Assembly (NCBI RefSeq): GCF_001598355.1 | Contig: NZ_BCYU01000017.1 | Coordinates: forward strand, 1-64,000 | Direction: 5' to 3' | Origin: Sphingomonas asaccharolytica NBRC 15499 | GTDB taxonomy: Bacteria; Pseudomonadota; Alphaproteobacteria; Sphingomonadales; Sphingomonadaceae | Length of the DNA: 64,000 nt | In this document: one piece after another, positions 41,217 to 49,642 of the stretch | Numbering within the stretch: position 1 is the first letter of the stretch | Layout: the number at the start of each line of letters is the position of its first letter | The notes under the pieces: generated by a model | Database searches by the model: none | The model's input: the letters and a program-made list of their open reading frames with translations, nothing else | Told to the model about the DNA's origin: nothing | Program-made: the position numbers and the translations under genes

Positions 41217-42971
41217 ATGGATCATGTCGCCGGCATCTCACGATCGTTTCTCGGCCAGGCCTGGCGATGGCGCGCCTTGGCTGCCGACGCGCGCGATCCG
41301 GGATTCCAGCCCGACGATCTGGTGACGCAATTGCTGCTCTCGCGCGGCGTGGGACGCGAGGCGATCGAGGCGAATCGGTCGCCAAGCATTCGCGGGTTCA
41401 TGCCCGACCCCTCGATCTTCAACGACATGGACAAAGCCGCGCGTCGCTTGGCCGACGCTGTCCAAACGAACGAACAGGTCACGATATTCGGCGATTACGA
41501 TGTCGACGGCGCGACCTCGGCGGCGCTGATGATCCGGTTGCTGCGCGACCTGGGCCTCGCACCGGCTGCCTATATCCCGGACCGCCTGATGGAAGGATAC
41601 GGCCCGTCTGGCGAGGCGCTGGTGCGGATCGCGAGCGGCGGCGCCTCCCTGATCGTCACGGTCGATTGCGGCGCACAGGCGTTCGAAGCGCTCGACATGG
41701 CGCGCGAGGCCGGGGTCGACGTGATCGTTGTCGATCATCACAAATGCGCCGCCGCGCTGCCCCATGCGCATGCTTTGGTGAATCCCAATCGGCTCGATGA
41801 GGGCGACGGCGCCGCCCATGGCCACCTCGCGGCGGTGGGCGTAGCCTTTCTGCTCGGTGCGGCGTTGCTGCGTGAGTTGCGGGGTCGCGGCTTCTTCGCC
41901 AGCCGGGCCGAACCGAAATTGCTCGACCTGCTCGATCTGGTCGCGCTCGGCACGGTTGCCGACGTCGCGCAATTGAAGGGCCTCAACCGCGCGTTCGTGG
42001 CCCAGGGCCTGAAGGTGATGGCACAACGCGGCAATGTCGGCCTTGCCGCGCTGGTCGAGGCGTCGCGACTGACCCGCGCCCCGACCTGCAGCGACCTCGG
42101 CTTCGCACTGGGCCCGCGGATCAACGCGGGCGGTCGCGTCGGGCGCGCCGATCTCGGCGTGCGGTTGCTCACTACCGAGGACGTCAACGAAGCGCGCACT
42201 ATCGCCGCCGAACTCGACCGCCTCAACGAGGAGCGCCGTGCGATCGAATCGATCGTGCAGGAACAGGCCGAGCTGCTGCCCCATGGCAGCGCCGTCGCCG
42301 TGGTCGCCGGCCGAGGCTGGCATCCCGGCGTGATCGGCATCGTCGCGGGACGGCTCAAGGAAAAGCTCGGGATTCCCGCCATCGTCATCGCAGTGGACGA
42401 CGCCGGCACAGGCAAGGGATCCGGCCGATCGATTACCGGCGTCGACCTCGGCGCCATTGTGCTGGCGGCGAAGGAGATGGGTCTGCTCGTCGCCGGTGGC
42501 GGCCACGCTATGGCGGCGGGGCTGACGATCGAGGGGGACCGCATTCCCGAATTTGCCGCGTTCCTCGAAGAACGTCTCGCCGCCGTGGTGGCGCTGGCGC
42601 GCGAGGACCGTGCCTTGCTGGTCGACGCCCTGCTCGCGCCGGGCGGCGTGACCCCCGGCCTGTGCGAGACAATAGAAGCCGGCGGCCCCTATGGCATGGG
42701 CTGGCCGGCGCCGCGCGTTGCCGCCGGACCGTTCCGGATCATTCGCGTCGACGTAGTCGGCAATGGCCATGTCCGCGCTATCGTCGCCGGCGACGACGGC
42801 CGCAGCCTCAAGGCGATGGCGTTCCGCTCGGCCGATACGTTGCTCGGCCAGACGCTGTTACAGGCGCCGCGGGATCGCAAATTATGGCTCGCCGGCCGTC
42901 CCAAGGTCGACGACTGGGGATCGCGCCCGGCCGCCGAACTGCATCTCGACGACGCCGCCTGGGCGGATTGA
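41217..42971 (+). CDS. recJ: Single-stranded-DNA-specific exonuclease RecJ
   Basis: 584 residues, normal length. The DHH-family motifs are present: TIFGDYDVDGATSAALM, VTVDCGAQ, VVDHHK and, further on, LGTVADVAQL and FALGPRINAGGR, with the DHHA1 region GRGWHPGVIGIVAGRLKEK and AGGGHAMAAGL. RecJ degrades single-stranded DNA 5' to 3' in recombination and mismatch repair. It stands alone before the tRNA gene. Confidence 0.95.
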   Translation: MDHVAGISRSFLGQAWRWRALAADARDPGFQPDDLVTQLLLSRGVGREAIEANRSPSIRGFMPDPSIFNDMDKAARRLADAVQTNEQVTIFGDYDVDGATSAALMIRLLRDLGLAPAAYIPDRLMEGYGPSGEALVRIASGGASLIVTVDCGAQAFEALDMAREAGVDVIVVDHHKCAAALPHAHALVNPNRLDEGDGAAHGHLAAVGVAFLLGAALLRELRGRGFFASRAEPKLLDLLDLVALGTVADVAQLKGLNRAFVAQGLKVMAQRGNVGLAALVEASRLTRAPTCSDLGFALGPRINAGGRVGRADLGVRLLTTEDVNEARTIAAELDRLNEERRAIESIVQEQAELLPHGSAVAVVAGRGWHPGVIGIVAGRLKEKLGIPAIVIAVDDAGTGKGSGRSITGVDLGAIVLAAKEMGLLVAGGGHAMAAGLTIEGDRIPEFAAFLEERLAAVVALAREDRALLVDALLAPGGVTPGLCETIEAGGPYGMGWPAPRVAAGPFRIIRVDVVGNGHVRAIVAGDDGRSLKAMAFRSADTLLGQTLLQAPRDRKLWLAGRPKVDDWGSRPAAELHLDDAAWAD

Positions 42972-42993
42972 GGGCGACAAACGCGCACAACGC

Positions 42994-43022
42994 TTGACCG
43001 GACGCCTCGCTTTCCCTAACCG
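42994..43022 (+). promoter_or_regulatory. Candidate promoter of tRNA-Glu
   Basis: TTGACC at 42994-42999 and TAACCG at 43017-43022 are spaced by 17 bases, 22 bases before the tRNA. The -35 box is good and the -10 box weak. Confidence 0.4.
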
Positions 43023-43043
43023 CTCCCCCGCGCCGACACGCTC

Positions 43044-43118
43044 GGCCCCTTCGTCTAGCGGTTAGGACGCGGCCCTTTCACGGCTGAAACACGGGTTCGA
43101 TTCCCGTAGGGGTCACCA
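43044..43118 (+). tRNA. tRNA-Glu (TTC anticodon)
   Basis: A 75-base tRNA including an encoded CCA end (43116-43118). The acceptor stem pairs GGCCCCT with AGGGGTC. The anticodon TTC is at 43077-43079 in a CTTTCAC loop, and the T arm reads CGGGTTCGATTCCCG. tRNA-Glu genes are frequent integration sites, but no integrase is seen next to it here. Confidence 0.97.
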
Positions 43119-43498
43119 GCTTTTCAATGACTTAGCTGGGAACATTAGGTGCCAATCGCAACACCCCTAATTCGCGTCTAATTTGCGTTTTTCCGATTTA
43201 TTTGGATGGCGCAGGACGATTGTGCGCGATTCCTTCCGCTGCGCGCAGGCTAAACCAACAGTTCGTTGAGTGATTCGCCTCACCGGACGCAGTCGCAAAC
43301 GGCGCAGATTTTGGCGCGGCAGCTGTTGAGCTTCGCAAGTTAATTGGGCTCGAGAAACCAGATCTCACGGTCCCGGCGATAGGCACCATGTAGCGATTCT
43401 CTTCTCGTGCGACGCGGATTTTCTCGCCTGGCCAAGATCAGCGCGCATAACGCCCACAGGCAGACAGCCGAGCAGCCGACCTTGGCACTAAACCCTGC
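43119..43498. other. Gene-poor spacer after tRNA-Glu
   Basis: 380 bases without a supported gene. The first 80 bases are clearly more AT-rich than the surroundings. Plus strand 43288-43395 has a short open stretch ending at TAG that reads like a protein end (KLIGLEKPDLTVPAIGTM), but stops block it upstream; it could be a remnant of an integrated element. No repeat of the tRNA 3' end was found by eye. Confidence 0.4.
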
Positions 43499-44668
43499 TT
43501 ACGCGGATAGAAACACCACACTGGGAATTGCCGTGCCGTGGGCAGCAACGCCGAGGCGTCCGTCCTTACCCAGCGGGAGCCGGGAAACATTCCCCGATCG
43601 CTGGTTGGCGACCAGCATCTCTCCCCGCTCCTCGACCAACAGGAACAAGCGCGGACCTCGCCCGCCCGAGCCGGCATGCTGCAGGAGGGTCAATCCGCCG
43701 GCCGCGTCGATCGCGAACACCGCGATGCTGTCGTGGCCGCGATTGGAGACGTACAGCCGCGTGCCGCTGCTATTGAGCGCGATGTGGGCGGCGGTCGAGG
43801 GTCCGGCGAACGCTGCCGGCAAGGTGGAAACGGACCCCTTCGCGGCAAATGTGCCGTCGAGCTGGGCCGTGAGGACCGTCACCGTATTAGCCAATTCGGA
43901 GACCAAATAGGCGATCTTTAGGCGCGGGTGGCGGGCAAGATGGCGCGGACCCGACCCAGCTGGTGCGCGATAGGCGAGCGAGCTGGAGACGATCGCACCC
44001 GTTCGCGGATCCAATCTGTGCGCGAAGATCGCATCTGCACCTAGGTCGACGGCATGCAGCAGCTTCCCGCCCATCGCAAAACCCACCCAATGCGCATGCG
44101 GGCCCGCCTGCCGCGCACGGTTAGGGCCGCTACCGGTATGTACTGCCAGATGGGCTTCCCCCGTTGGACGACCGGTGTTTCGATCGATCCGCCACACGGC
44201 GACGCTTCCGCTGGAGTAATTGGCCACGGCCAACATGCCGCCGTCTGGACTGAGGGCGGCGTGGCAAGGATCGGCACCGAGCGTGGAGAAGTCCCCCAAA
44301 GGCCGCAAGTCTCGGTCGTAAACGCCGACCCGCCCCTTTTCCTGTTCGTCGAGCAAGTATCGAACGCCGTTCCCGACGGCGCGTACGCCAAACGACGCGT
44401 TGCGGATTGTGCTAAACGGGCGACCCGCCACCCAGCCACCCCTACTTGCCGTCAGCGGCACAAGGCCGGGGCCGCCTTCGCGAGCATAGGTGCCGGCAAT
44501 CAGCTTGGTCGGGCCTTGCGCAAGGAGCTCGGAAGGGAGCGCGCCGAGCGCAATTGCGGTACCGACCAGCGCGCGCCGGGAAAGGAGCAATGCAGGAGCA
44601 GCCGCCGCAATGTTGTCGCGCGGTTCATCACCATCGCTGGCCGCTGCCCGATTCTGCTCGATGCCCAC
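43499..44668 (-). CDS. Lactonase family beta-propeller protein (6-phosphogluconolactonase-like), exported
   Basis: 389 residues. GTG 44668 is preceded by AGAGGAA. The N-terminus holds a twin-arginine-like export signal (LLLSRRALVGTAIALGALP) after a long polar lead. The rest is a seven-bladed propeller of the PF10282 lactonase family (GADPCHAALSPDGGMLAVAN; SGPRHLARHPRLKIAYLVSE; ALNSSGTRLYVSNRGHDSIA). Members hydrolyse sugar lactones. Divergent from the GntP permease, it would supply aldonates for import, with the reaction in the periplasm. Confidence 0.85.
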   Translation of the reverse strand: MGIEQNRAAASDGDEPRDNIAAAAPALLLSRRALVGTAIALGALPSELLAQGPTKLIAGTYAREGGPGLVPLTASRGGWVAGRPFSTIRNASFGVRAVGNGVRYLLDEQEKGRVGVYDRDLRPLGDFSTLGADPCHAALSPDGGMLAVANYSSGSVAVWRIDRNTGRPTGEAHLAVHTGSGPNRARQAGPHAHWVGFAMGGKLLHAVDLGADAIFAHRLDPRTGAIVSSSLAYRAPAGSGPRHLARHPRLKIAYLVSELANTVTVLTAQLDGTFAAKGSVSTLPAAFAGPSTAAHIALNSSGTRLYVSNRGHDSIAVFAIDAAGGLTLLQHAGSGGRGPRLFLLVEERGEMLVANQRSGNVSRLPLGKDGRLGVAAHGTAIPSVVFLSA

Positions 44669-44822
44669 GATACATTTCCTCTCATTCGGCCCAAGCCGCT
44701 CCCAATAGGGGAGAGCCGGATTGGTTGGACAGATTTCAGCTATTCACGACGATTTGAGAGCCAACAAGCCTTCCTCGTGGCGATCGAACCACATCTGTCA
44801 TACAGCAGCCCTCGGATAAAGC

Positions 44823-44836
44823 TGGTCTAACAACCA
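44823..44836. promoter_or_regulatory. Candidate FadR/GntR-type operator upstream of the gluconate permease
   Basis: TGGT (44823-44826) and ACCA (44833-44836) form an inverted repeat with 6 bases between, like the TGGT/ACCA sites of GntR-FadR regulators. It sits in the divergent region between lactonase and permease genes. The linked FadR-type regulator is the natural binder. Confidence 0.4.
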
Positions 44837-44860
44837 AACAGCATATCGGAGGGAGGGCGC

Positions 44861-44932
44861 ATGCCGAACGACGTTGCTTGCGCGAGAACTGCGAACCGCA
44901 TGCCGACCCGATACGGGCAAGCGCCACGATGA
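44861..44932 (+). CDS. Leader peptide overlapping the GntP start
   Basis: 23 residues (begins PNDVACARTANRM) with a very strong GGAGGGAGG before ATG 44861. Its TGA overlaps the permease ATG (ATGA, 44929-44932), whose own Shine-Dalgarno is weak. This suggests translational coupling: the permease is made only when ribosomes finish the leader. An alternative is a long permease N-terminus from TTG 44878. Confidence 0.5.
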   Translation: MPNDVACARTANRMPTRYGQAPR

Positions 44933-46275
44933 CTCCCGAAGATATCCGCCTCATTCTGTCGGCCGTGTTCGGGATCGGCCTGTCCGTCGTCCTGATCGTC
45001 AAGGGCCGGCTGCACCCGTTCATCGCATTGTTATGCGGCGCGTTCGTCGCCGGCCTGTGTGTCGGCATGTCGCCCCTGGCCACCGCGGCGGCGGTGCAAA
45101 AGGGCGGCGGCGATATTCTGGGCGGAACGGGCCTGGTGGTCGCGCTCGGCCTGTCGCTGGGCGCGATGCTTCAACTGTCGGATGGCGCCGCCTCGCTGGC
45201 GCGGGCCGGCTTGAAGCTCGCGGGAAATGCGGGCGCGCCCTGGGCGAGTTTGCTGGTCGCGTTGGTCATCGGGCTGCCGCTGTTTTTCGAGACGGGATTG
45301 GTGCTCCTGTTGCCCATCCTCGCAACCGCCGCGGCTAACCTTCCCGAGGACAGGAACGGCGATGCCGGGAAACTGCGGCTGATGCTCCCCGCCCTTGCCG
45401 GCCTGTCCGTGGTCCATGCGCTCGTCCCGCCACATCCGGGGCCGCTCCTCGCCGTCACGTCACTCAACGCCAATCTCGGGCGGACCATTCTCTATGGCGT
45501 GATCGTGGCGATCCCCACGGCGATCATCGCCGGGCCGTTGCTGTCGCGGTTCACCTCACCCGGGATCACGCTTACCGCGCCGTCGATCGAGCTTGGCGCG
45601 CCCCTGCAAGCTGCGCCACCGCAGGGGGTATCGCTCGCGGTTATCCTGATGCCGGTGGTGCTGATCGCGGCGGGCCAGATCCCAGCCTTGCTTCCAGCCG
45701 GCGCCGCCGCATCCGCCAGCTGGCTGACCTTCGCGAGCAACCCGGTGTTCGCGCTGCTGTTGACCAATCTCGTCGCACTGCCGCTGCTGTTCGGGCGGCG
45801 AGTTCGTGATGCGTCGGTGCAAGCGACCATCTGGGCAGAGGCGATGAAGCCGGCGGGCACGATCCTGTTGTCGATCGGTGCGGGCGGCGCGCTCAAGCAA
45901 GTGCTAGTGAGCGCCGGGCTCTCGGACCTGTTGGCCAGGGTCGCAGCGGGCGGCGCCTTGTCGCCGATCGTGCTCGCCTGGCTGGTCGCGGTGGGCATAA
46001 GGCTGGCGACGGGCTCGGCCACGGTGGCGACGATCACGACCGCGGGTATCATGACCGGGGTCGTCGCGAGCAGCGGCACCTCGCCGGAATGGGTAGTGCT
46101 GGCGATCGGGGCTGGATCGGTGTTCTTCTCGCACGTCAACGATCCGGGGTTCTGGCTGGTAAAGGGATATCTCGGCACCAGTACGACCGACACGTTTCGC
46201 ACCTGGTCGGTTTTGGAGACGGTCGTATCGGTGGTCGGTCTGGTCTGCGTGCTTGGCGGGAGCTACCTCCTGTGA
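44929..46275 (+). CDS. Gluconate:H+ symporter, GntP family
   Basis: 448 residues from ATG 44929. About 12-14 membrane helices. The GntP pattern is visible in LFFETGLVLLLPILATAAAN, LPALAGLSVVHALVPPHPGP and the late ATGSATVATITTAGIM and FFSHVNDPGFWLVKGYLG motifs. The family imports gluconate, idonate or related aldonates. It precedes a FadR-type regulator by 34 bases in the same direction and is divergent from the lactonase. Confidence 0.93.
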   Translation: MTPEDIRLILSAVFGIGLSVVLIVKGRLHPFIALLCGAFVAGLCVGMSPLATAAAVQKGGGDILGGTGLVVALGLSLGAMLQLSDGAASLARAGLKLAGNAGAPWASLLVALVIGLPLFFETGLVLLLPILATAAANLPEDRNGDAGKLRLMLPALAGLSVVHALVPPHPGPLLAVTSLNANLGRTILYGVIVAIPTAIIAGPLLSRFTSPGITLTAPSIELGAPLQAAPPQGVSLAVILMPVVLIAAGQIPALLPAGAAASASWLTFASNPVFALLLTNLVALPLLFGRRVRDASVQATIWAEAMKPAGTILLSIGAGGALKQVLVSAGLSDLLARVAAGGALSPIVLAWLVAVGIRLATGSATVATITTAGIMTGVVASSGTSPEWVVLAIGAGSVFFSHVNDPGFWLVKGYLGTSTTDTFRTWSVLETVVSVVGLVCVLGGSYLL

Positions 46276-46309
46276 CCGGGCAGACTCCGAAAAGTTCGGT
46301 GCGGCAAAG

Positions 46310-46987
46310 ATGAGCGAGGGCCGCCTCGCCGACCGCGCCTATACGGGCATCGTCGCGATCATCGATCAGGACCATCTGGAGGTCGGCGACCGTCTGCCGT
46401 CGGAAGCCGGGCTGGCCGAGATGTTCGGGATGTCGCGCACGATCGTCCGCGAAGCGCTGGTTCGATTGGCCGCCGATGGCATCACCGAAGCGCGGCGAGG
46501 CGCCGGTTCGTTCGTCAAGCGGCGTCCGTCGGAGCGGTTGGTCGCGCATATGCCGATGGAGGAGCTGTCCGCGACGCTCGGCAGCTATGAGGTGCGCTTC
46601 GTCCTGGAAGCAGAGGCGGCGCGGCTCGCGGCCGCGCGCCGGTCCGCCGAGCAGATGCAGGTCATCGAGCAGGAGATGGCCCGCCTTGAAAACGCCCTGC
46701 TGTCGAGTGGATCGGCACATCTCGAGGATATGGCGCTCCACCGCGCGATCGTGCTCGGCACCTGCAATCCCGCCTTCGTCTCCGCGTTCGACCATATGTT
46801 CGCGGACATCGACCGAGTTATGAAAGCGGGTGTCGACATATCCCGGTCGCGCCCGCCCGAGGCGATCAATGCGATGCTGTCGGAACACCAGATGATCGTC
46901 GAAGCGATCCGGGTTCAGGACGCCGACGGCGCAGCGCTCGCGATGCGCTGGCACCTGTCGCAGGGACGTAAGCGGCTGATGCCGTGA
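46310..46987 (+). CDS. FadR-subfamily GntR regulator
   Basis: 225 residues. N-terminal winged helix (GDRLPSEAGLAEMFGMSRTI, then VREALVRLAADGITEARRGA) and a C-terminal all-helical FCD ligand domain with conserved metal-binding type residues (DMALHRAIVLGTCNPAFVSA, SEHQMIVEAI). FCD regulators usually sense sugar acids such as gluconate or galactonate, fitting the permease next to it. It is probably the repressor of the permease-lactonase region. It converges on the GH36 gene, 14 bases away. Confidence 0.9.
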   Translation: MSEGRLADRAYTGIVAIIDQDHLEVGDRLPSEAGLAEMFGMSRTIVREALVRLAADGITEARRGAGSFVKRRPSERLVAHMPMEELSATLGSYEVRFVLEAEAARLAAARRSAEQMQVIEQEMARLENALLSSGSAHLEDMALHRAIVLGTCNPAFVSAFDHMFADIDRVMKAGVDISRSRPPEAINAMLSEHQMIVEAIRVQDADGAALAMRWHLSQGRKRLMP

Positions 46988-47001
46988 CACCCCTACGGGG
47001 T

Positions 47002-48687
47002 CTAATCGGCTACCTGCTGCACATTCATTTGCAGGATTTCGATCGAACCGTCGGGACGGCGGACATGTTGTTCGACCGACCCCTCGGTGATCCCCAGCAA
47101 CGGAAAGTCGCACCCTATGGAGGGGCGCCTCAGCAAATCCGCGAACAGCGCTACGCGTCGCGGGCTGAGCGCCGCCAAATCGTCGCTCGTCATCAGCACG
47201 CCGCCGCAGCCGGCACCGAAGTGCGCGAGCGTTTCGACCTGGTCGTCGGTCAGATAGTGGAAGCGGTCGCGGAGCAGCACGCAATCGGGATCGGCCTGCC
47301 ACAGCACGCCATTCGCATGGTTGCGGGTCTGGAGATCGCGCAGCAGGCTTTCGGCGGAATAATCGCCATTCCAGGTCACCCCGACGTCGCGTCCGATCCG
47401 CACCGCGTCAACCAGTCCGATCGACGCCCAAAGCGGGCAGCCGCAGCCGGCGATAATCACATCCTCGCCCGCCGCCTCGCGCAGGATCGTCATCATGTGC
47501 CGCCAGATCGCGATGCGCGACAGGCCCGGCCGATGCCAGCGCGCGCGCTCGGGACCATATTCGGCACCATGGAGCAGGAAGTCGGCCTTGATGTAGCGCG
47601 CGCCCCACTCCCCGACCCAGGTGCGAATGACCTGGGCGAGATAGGCGGCGGCGTCGGGATGGGTGACATCGAGAACGTAATATTCCTCCGACCTCTTGTG
47701 CCAGCGGAATTCACCATAGAATTCCATCGCGACGAGCGGCCCGCCCGTCGCGATGTTCTGCACGACCCAGTCGGGACGCGCGGCAAACAGCTTGCTGCGA
47801 TTGCCGACGAGCAGCGGCGCGATCCACAGGCCCGGGCGGAACCCGGCCGCCGCGACCTCGTCGAGGAGCGGCTTCATGCCTCGCGCGAATTGCGGCTTCA
47901 CGTCGAGCCAGTCGCCCATTTCGGGCGTGAACCCGTCGTCGATCTGAAAGATCTCAAGCAGTACCTGCTGCGCATCACGATAGGCACGTGCGCTCGCGAG
48001 ATGCTCGCGGATCACGCTTTCGTCGATCGCCGCATAGAGATTGTACCAGGAGCACCAACCGGTCAGCCGGCGGTCGGGCACGCGCGGCGGGAGCGGGGCG
48101 GCGGCGGCAACGCGCTGCGACCAGCGGCGCAGCGTCGCCTCGACCGCGTCGCCATCGAACAGATAGAGCGTTTCGCCGCGGGTCTCGCCGGTGCGGTCGA
48201 GCAGCGTCTCGACATCGATCGTCAGCGTCTCGGCGGTGCCGCCGAACCCGAAGCGGCTCTGGTACCGGTCGTGTCGGTCGAAGCCGAGTAGTACCGCGCC
48301 CTCACCTTCCGGCAGCAAGGCCGTCATCGCGAAGCCCAGTGTCGGCGCCTTGGCCGGCGGGCCATCGCCAGGCGGCGTTCCGGGCGCGACGAAATAGGCT
48401 CCGTCCCAACTCTGATAGCCATTGCGCAGATAGCGCCGCACACCACGGACTTCCTCGAAGCGCAGCCCTATGCTGTCGATCGCGCGGTCGATGGCCGTCG
48501 CCGACACGTCGAGGCTGATCGCGTCGCCATCACGGGCGATCGCCAGTGCGATCGATCCTCCGGCGTCGAGCGGCCAGACGATCCGACCGGGCTCGACGAT
48601 CGGCGTGCCATGCGGCGGAACCGCGCTATCCAGCAATGGCTGCGGCGTCGAGAAGGCGATGCCGCGACGGTCGAGATCAGCGAGCAA
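47002..48687 (-). CDS. GH36 family glycoside hydrolase (alpha-galactosidase-like)
   Basis: 561 residues. TTG 48687 is chosen because GGGAG lies 7 bases upstream; it overlaps the Gfo/Idh stop by 11 bases. An N-terminal beta-sandwich precedes a (beta/alpha)8 barrel with GWCSWYNLYAAID, FQIDDGFTPEMGDWL, PGLWIAPLLV and the nucleophile motif YIKADFLLHGA. These are standard GH36/alpha-galactosidase marks. There is no signal peptide, so a small glycoside already imported is cleaved in the cytoplasm. Shorter than classic GH36 enzymes (about 700). Confidence 0.88.
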   Translation of the reverse strand: MLADLDRRGIAFSTPQPLLDSAVPPHGTPIVEPGRIVWPLDAGGSIALAIARDGDAISLDVSATAIDRAIDSIGLRFEEVRGVRRYLRNGYQSWDGAYFVAPGTPPGDGPPAKAPTLGFAMTALLPEGEGAVLLGFDRHDRYQSRFGFGGTAETLTIDVETLLDRTGETRGETLYLFDGDAVEATLRRWSQRVAAAAPLPPRVPDRRLTGWCSWYNLYAAIDESVIREHLASARAYRDAQQVLLEIFQIDDGFTPEMGDWLDVKPQFARGMKPLLDEVAAAGFRPGLWIAPLLVGNRSKLFAARPDWVVQNIATGGPLVAMEFYGEFRWHKRSEEYYVLDVTHPDAAAYLAQVIRTWVGEWGARYIKADFLLHGAEYGPERARWHRPGLSRIAIWRHMMTILREAAGEDVIIAGCGCPLWASIGLVDAVRIGRDVGVTWNGDYSAESLLRDLQTRNHANGVLWQADPDCVLLRDRFHYLTDDQVETLAHFGAGCGGVLMTSDDLAALSPRRVALFADLLRRPSIGCDFPLLGITEGSVEQHVRRPDGSIEILQMNVQQVAD

Positions 48688-49642
48688 GCCGGATCTCCCG
48701 ACGTTCGTCGGCTGACTGGAGCGCGGCAAGGGCGAGGCGCAACGTCTCCGCGCCGTCGCGCAGGGTGATCGCTGGTGCGCGGTGTTCGCGGATCGCGCCG
48801 ACCACGTCGGCAAGTTGCGCCGCGAAGGGGTCGCTCGCGCCCGCGACGATCTCGGCCTCGGCGCCCTGCGCTGTCGGCGTCAGCACCGCCTCGTTCCAGC
48901 TGGTAAACCGGCCGGTCATGCGCTCGGCATAGATCGCCCATTCCTTGTGCCACAGACCGGGGGTCGCGATGTTCGAGGCATTGATCGTGGCGATGCGCCC
49001 GTCGTCCCAGCCGAACAGGATCGCCGACACGTCCTCGATGTCATAACCCGGCACGTCGTGATGGAAGAGGTTGGCGCGGCGCGCGGTCACCGTGTCGGGC
49101 TCGCCGACCAGATGACGGACGAGGTCGATCTGGTGGATCACCTGTTCGAGCATCTGGCCGCCCGACTTCGCCTGTTCGCGCCACCAAGGCGCGTGGAGCG
49201 CATTGCAATGATAGGCGCCGGCATAGAGCCCGACCGAACCGGTATCGATCGATCGCCAGCGTCGCACCGCATCGCCGAACCGGTACATGAAGCCGGTCGC
49301 CGCGACGACGCCCGCCGCGCCGGCCGCCGCGACCATCCGCTCGGCCGCTGCCATATCAAGCGCGATCGGCTTTTCGACCAGCAGATGTAGCCCGCGCGAC
49401 GCGGCGTGCTCGATCTCGCCGTTGCGTACGAACGGAGGCAAGGCCACGATCAGCAAGTCGGGCGCGACGGTGTCGATCATCCGGTCGAGGTCGACGAATG
49501 CCTCTCCGCCATGTTCGGCGGCGAAGGCGTCGGTGCGAGCCTGGTCGCGGCCGCAGCAGCCAACCAGATCGAGTCCCAGCACCTTGGTCGCGGCGACGTG
49601 ACGCGACGCGATGCCGCCGCAGCCGAGCAATGCCACCCTCAT
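48677..49642 (-). CDS. Gfo/Idh/MocA family oxidoreductase
   Basis: 321 residues. Rossmann fold at the start (RVALLGCGGIASRHVAATKV) with a GxGxxx nucleotide site, then VEKPIALDMAAAERMV containing the EKP motif with the catalytic lysine, and the C-terminal substrate domain (GGQMLEQVIHQIDLVRHLVG with the conserved His). The enzyme uses NAD(P) on a sugar or inositol derivative. ATG 49642 overlaps the dehydrogenase stop by 4 bases, so the two oxidoreductases are likely made in equal amounts. Confidence 0.9.
   Translation of the reverse strand: MRVALLGCGGIASRHVAATKVLGLDLVGCCGRDQARTDAFAAEHGGEAFVDLDRMIDTVAPDLLIVALPPFVRNGEIEHAASRGLHLLVEKPIALDMAAAERMVAAAGAAGVVAATGFMYRFGDAVRRWRSIDTGSVGLYAGAYHCNALHAPWWREQAKSGGQMLEQVIHQIDLVRHLVGEPDTVTARRANLFHHDVPGYDIEDVSAILFGWDDGRIATINASNIATPGLWHKEWAIYAERMTGRFTSWNEAVLTPTAQGAEAEIVAGASDPFAAQLADVVGAIREHRAPAITLRDGAETLRLALAALQSADERREIRLAR

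Noticed and set aside
41238..42770. 510-residue minus-strand frame opposite recJ
   Set aside because: Shadow of a high-GC gene; recJ carries all its catalytic motifs on the plus strand.
46984..48291. 435-residue plus-strand frame opposite the GH36 gene
   Set aside because: Antisense frame without ribosome site or recognisable domain; GH36 motifs are on the minus strand.
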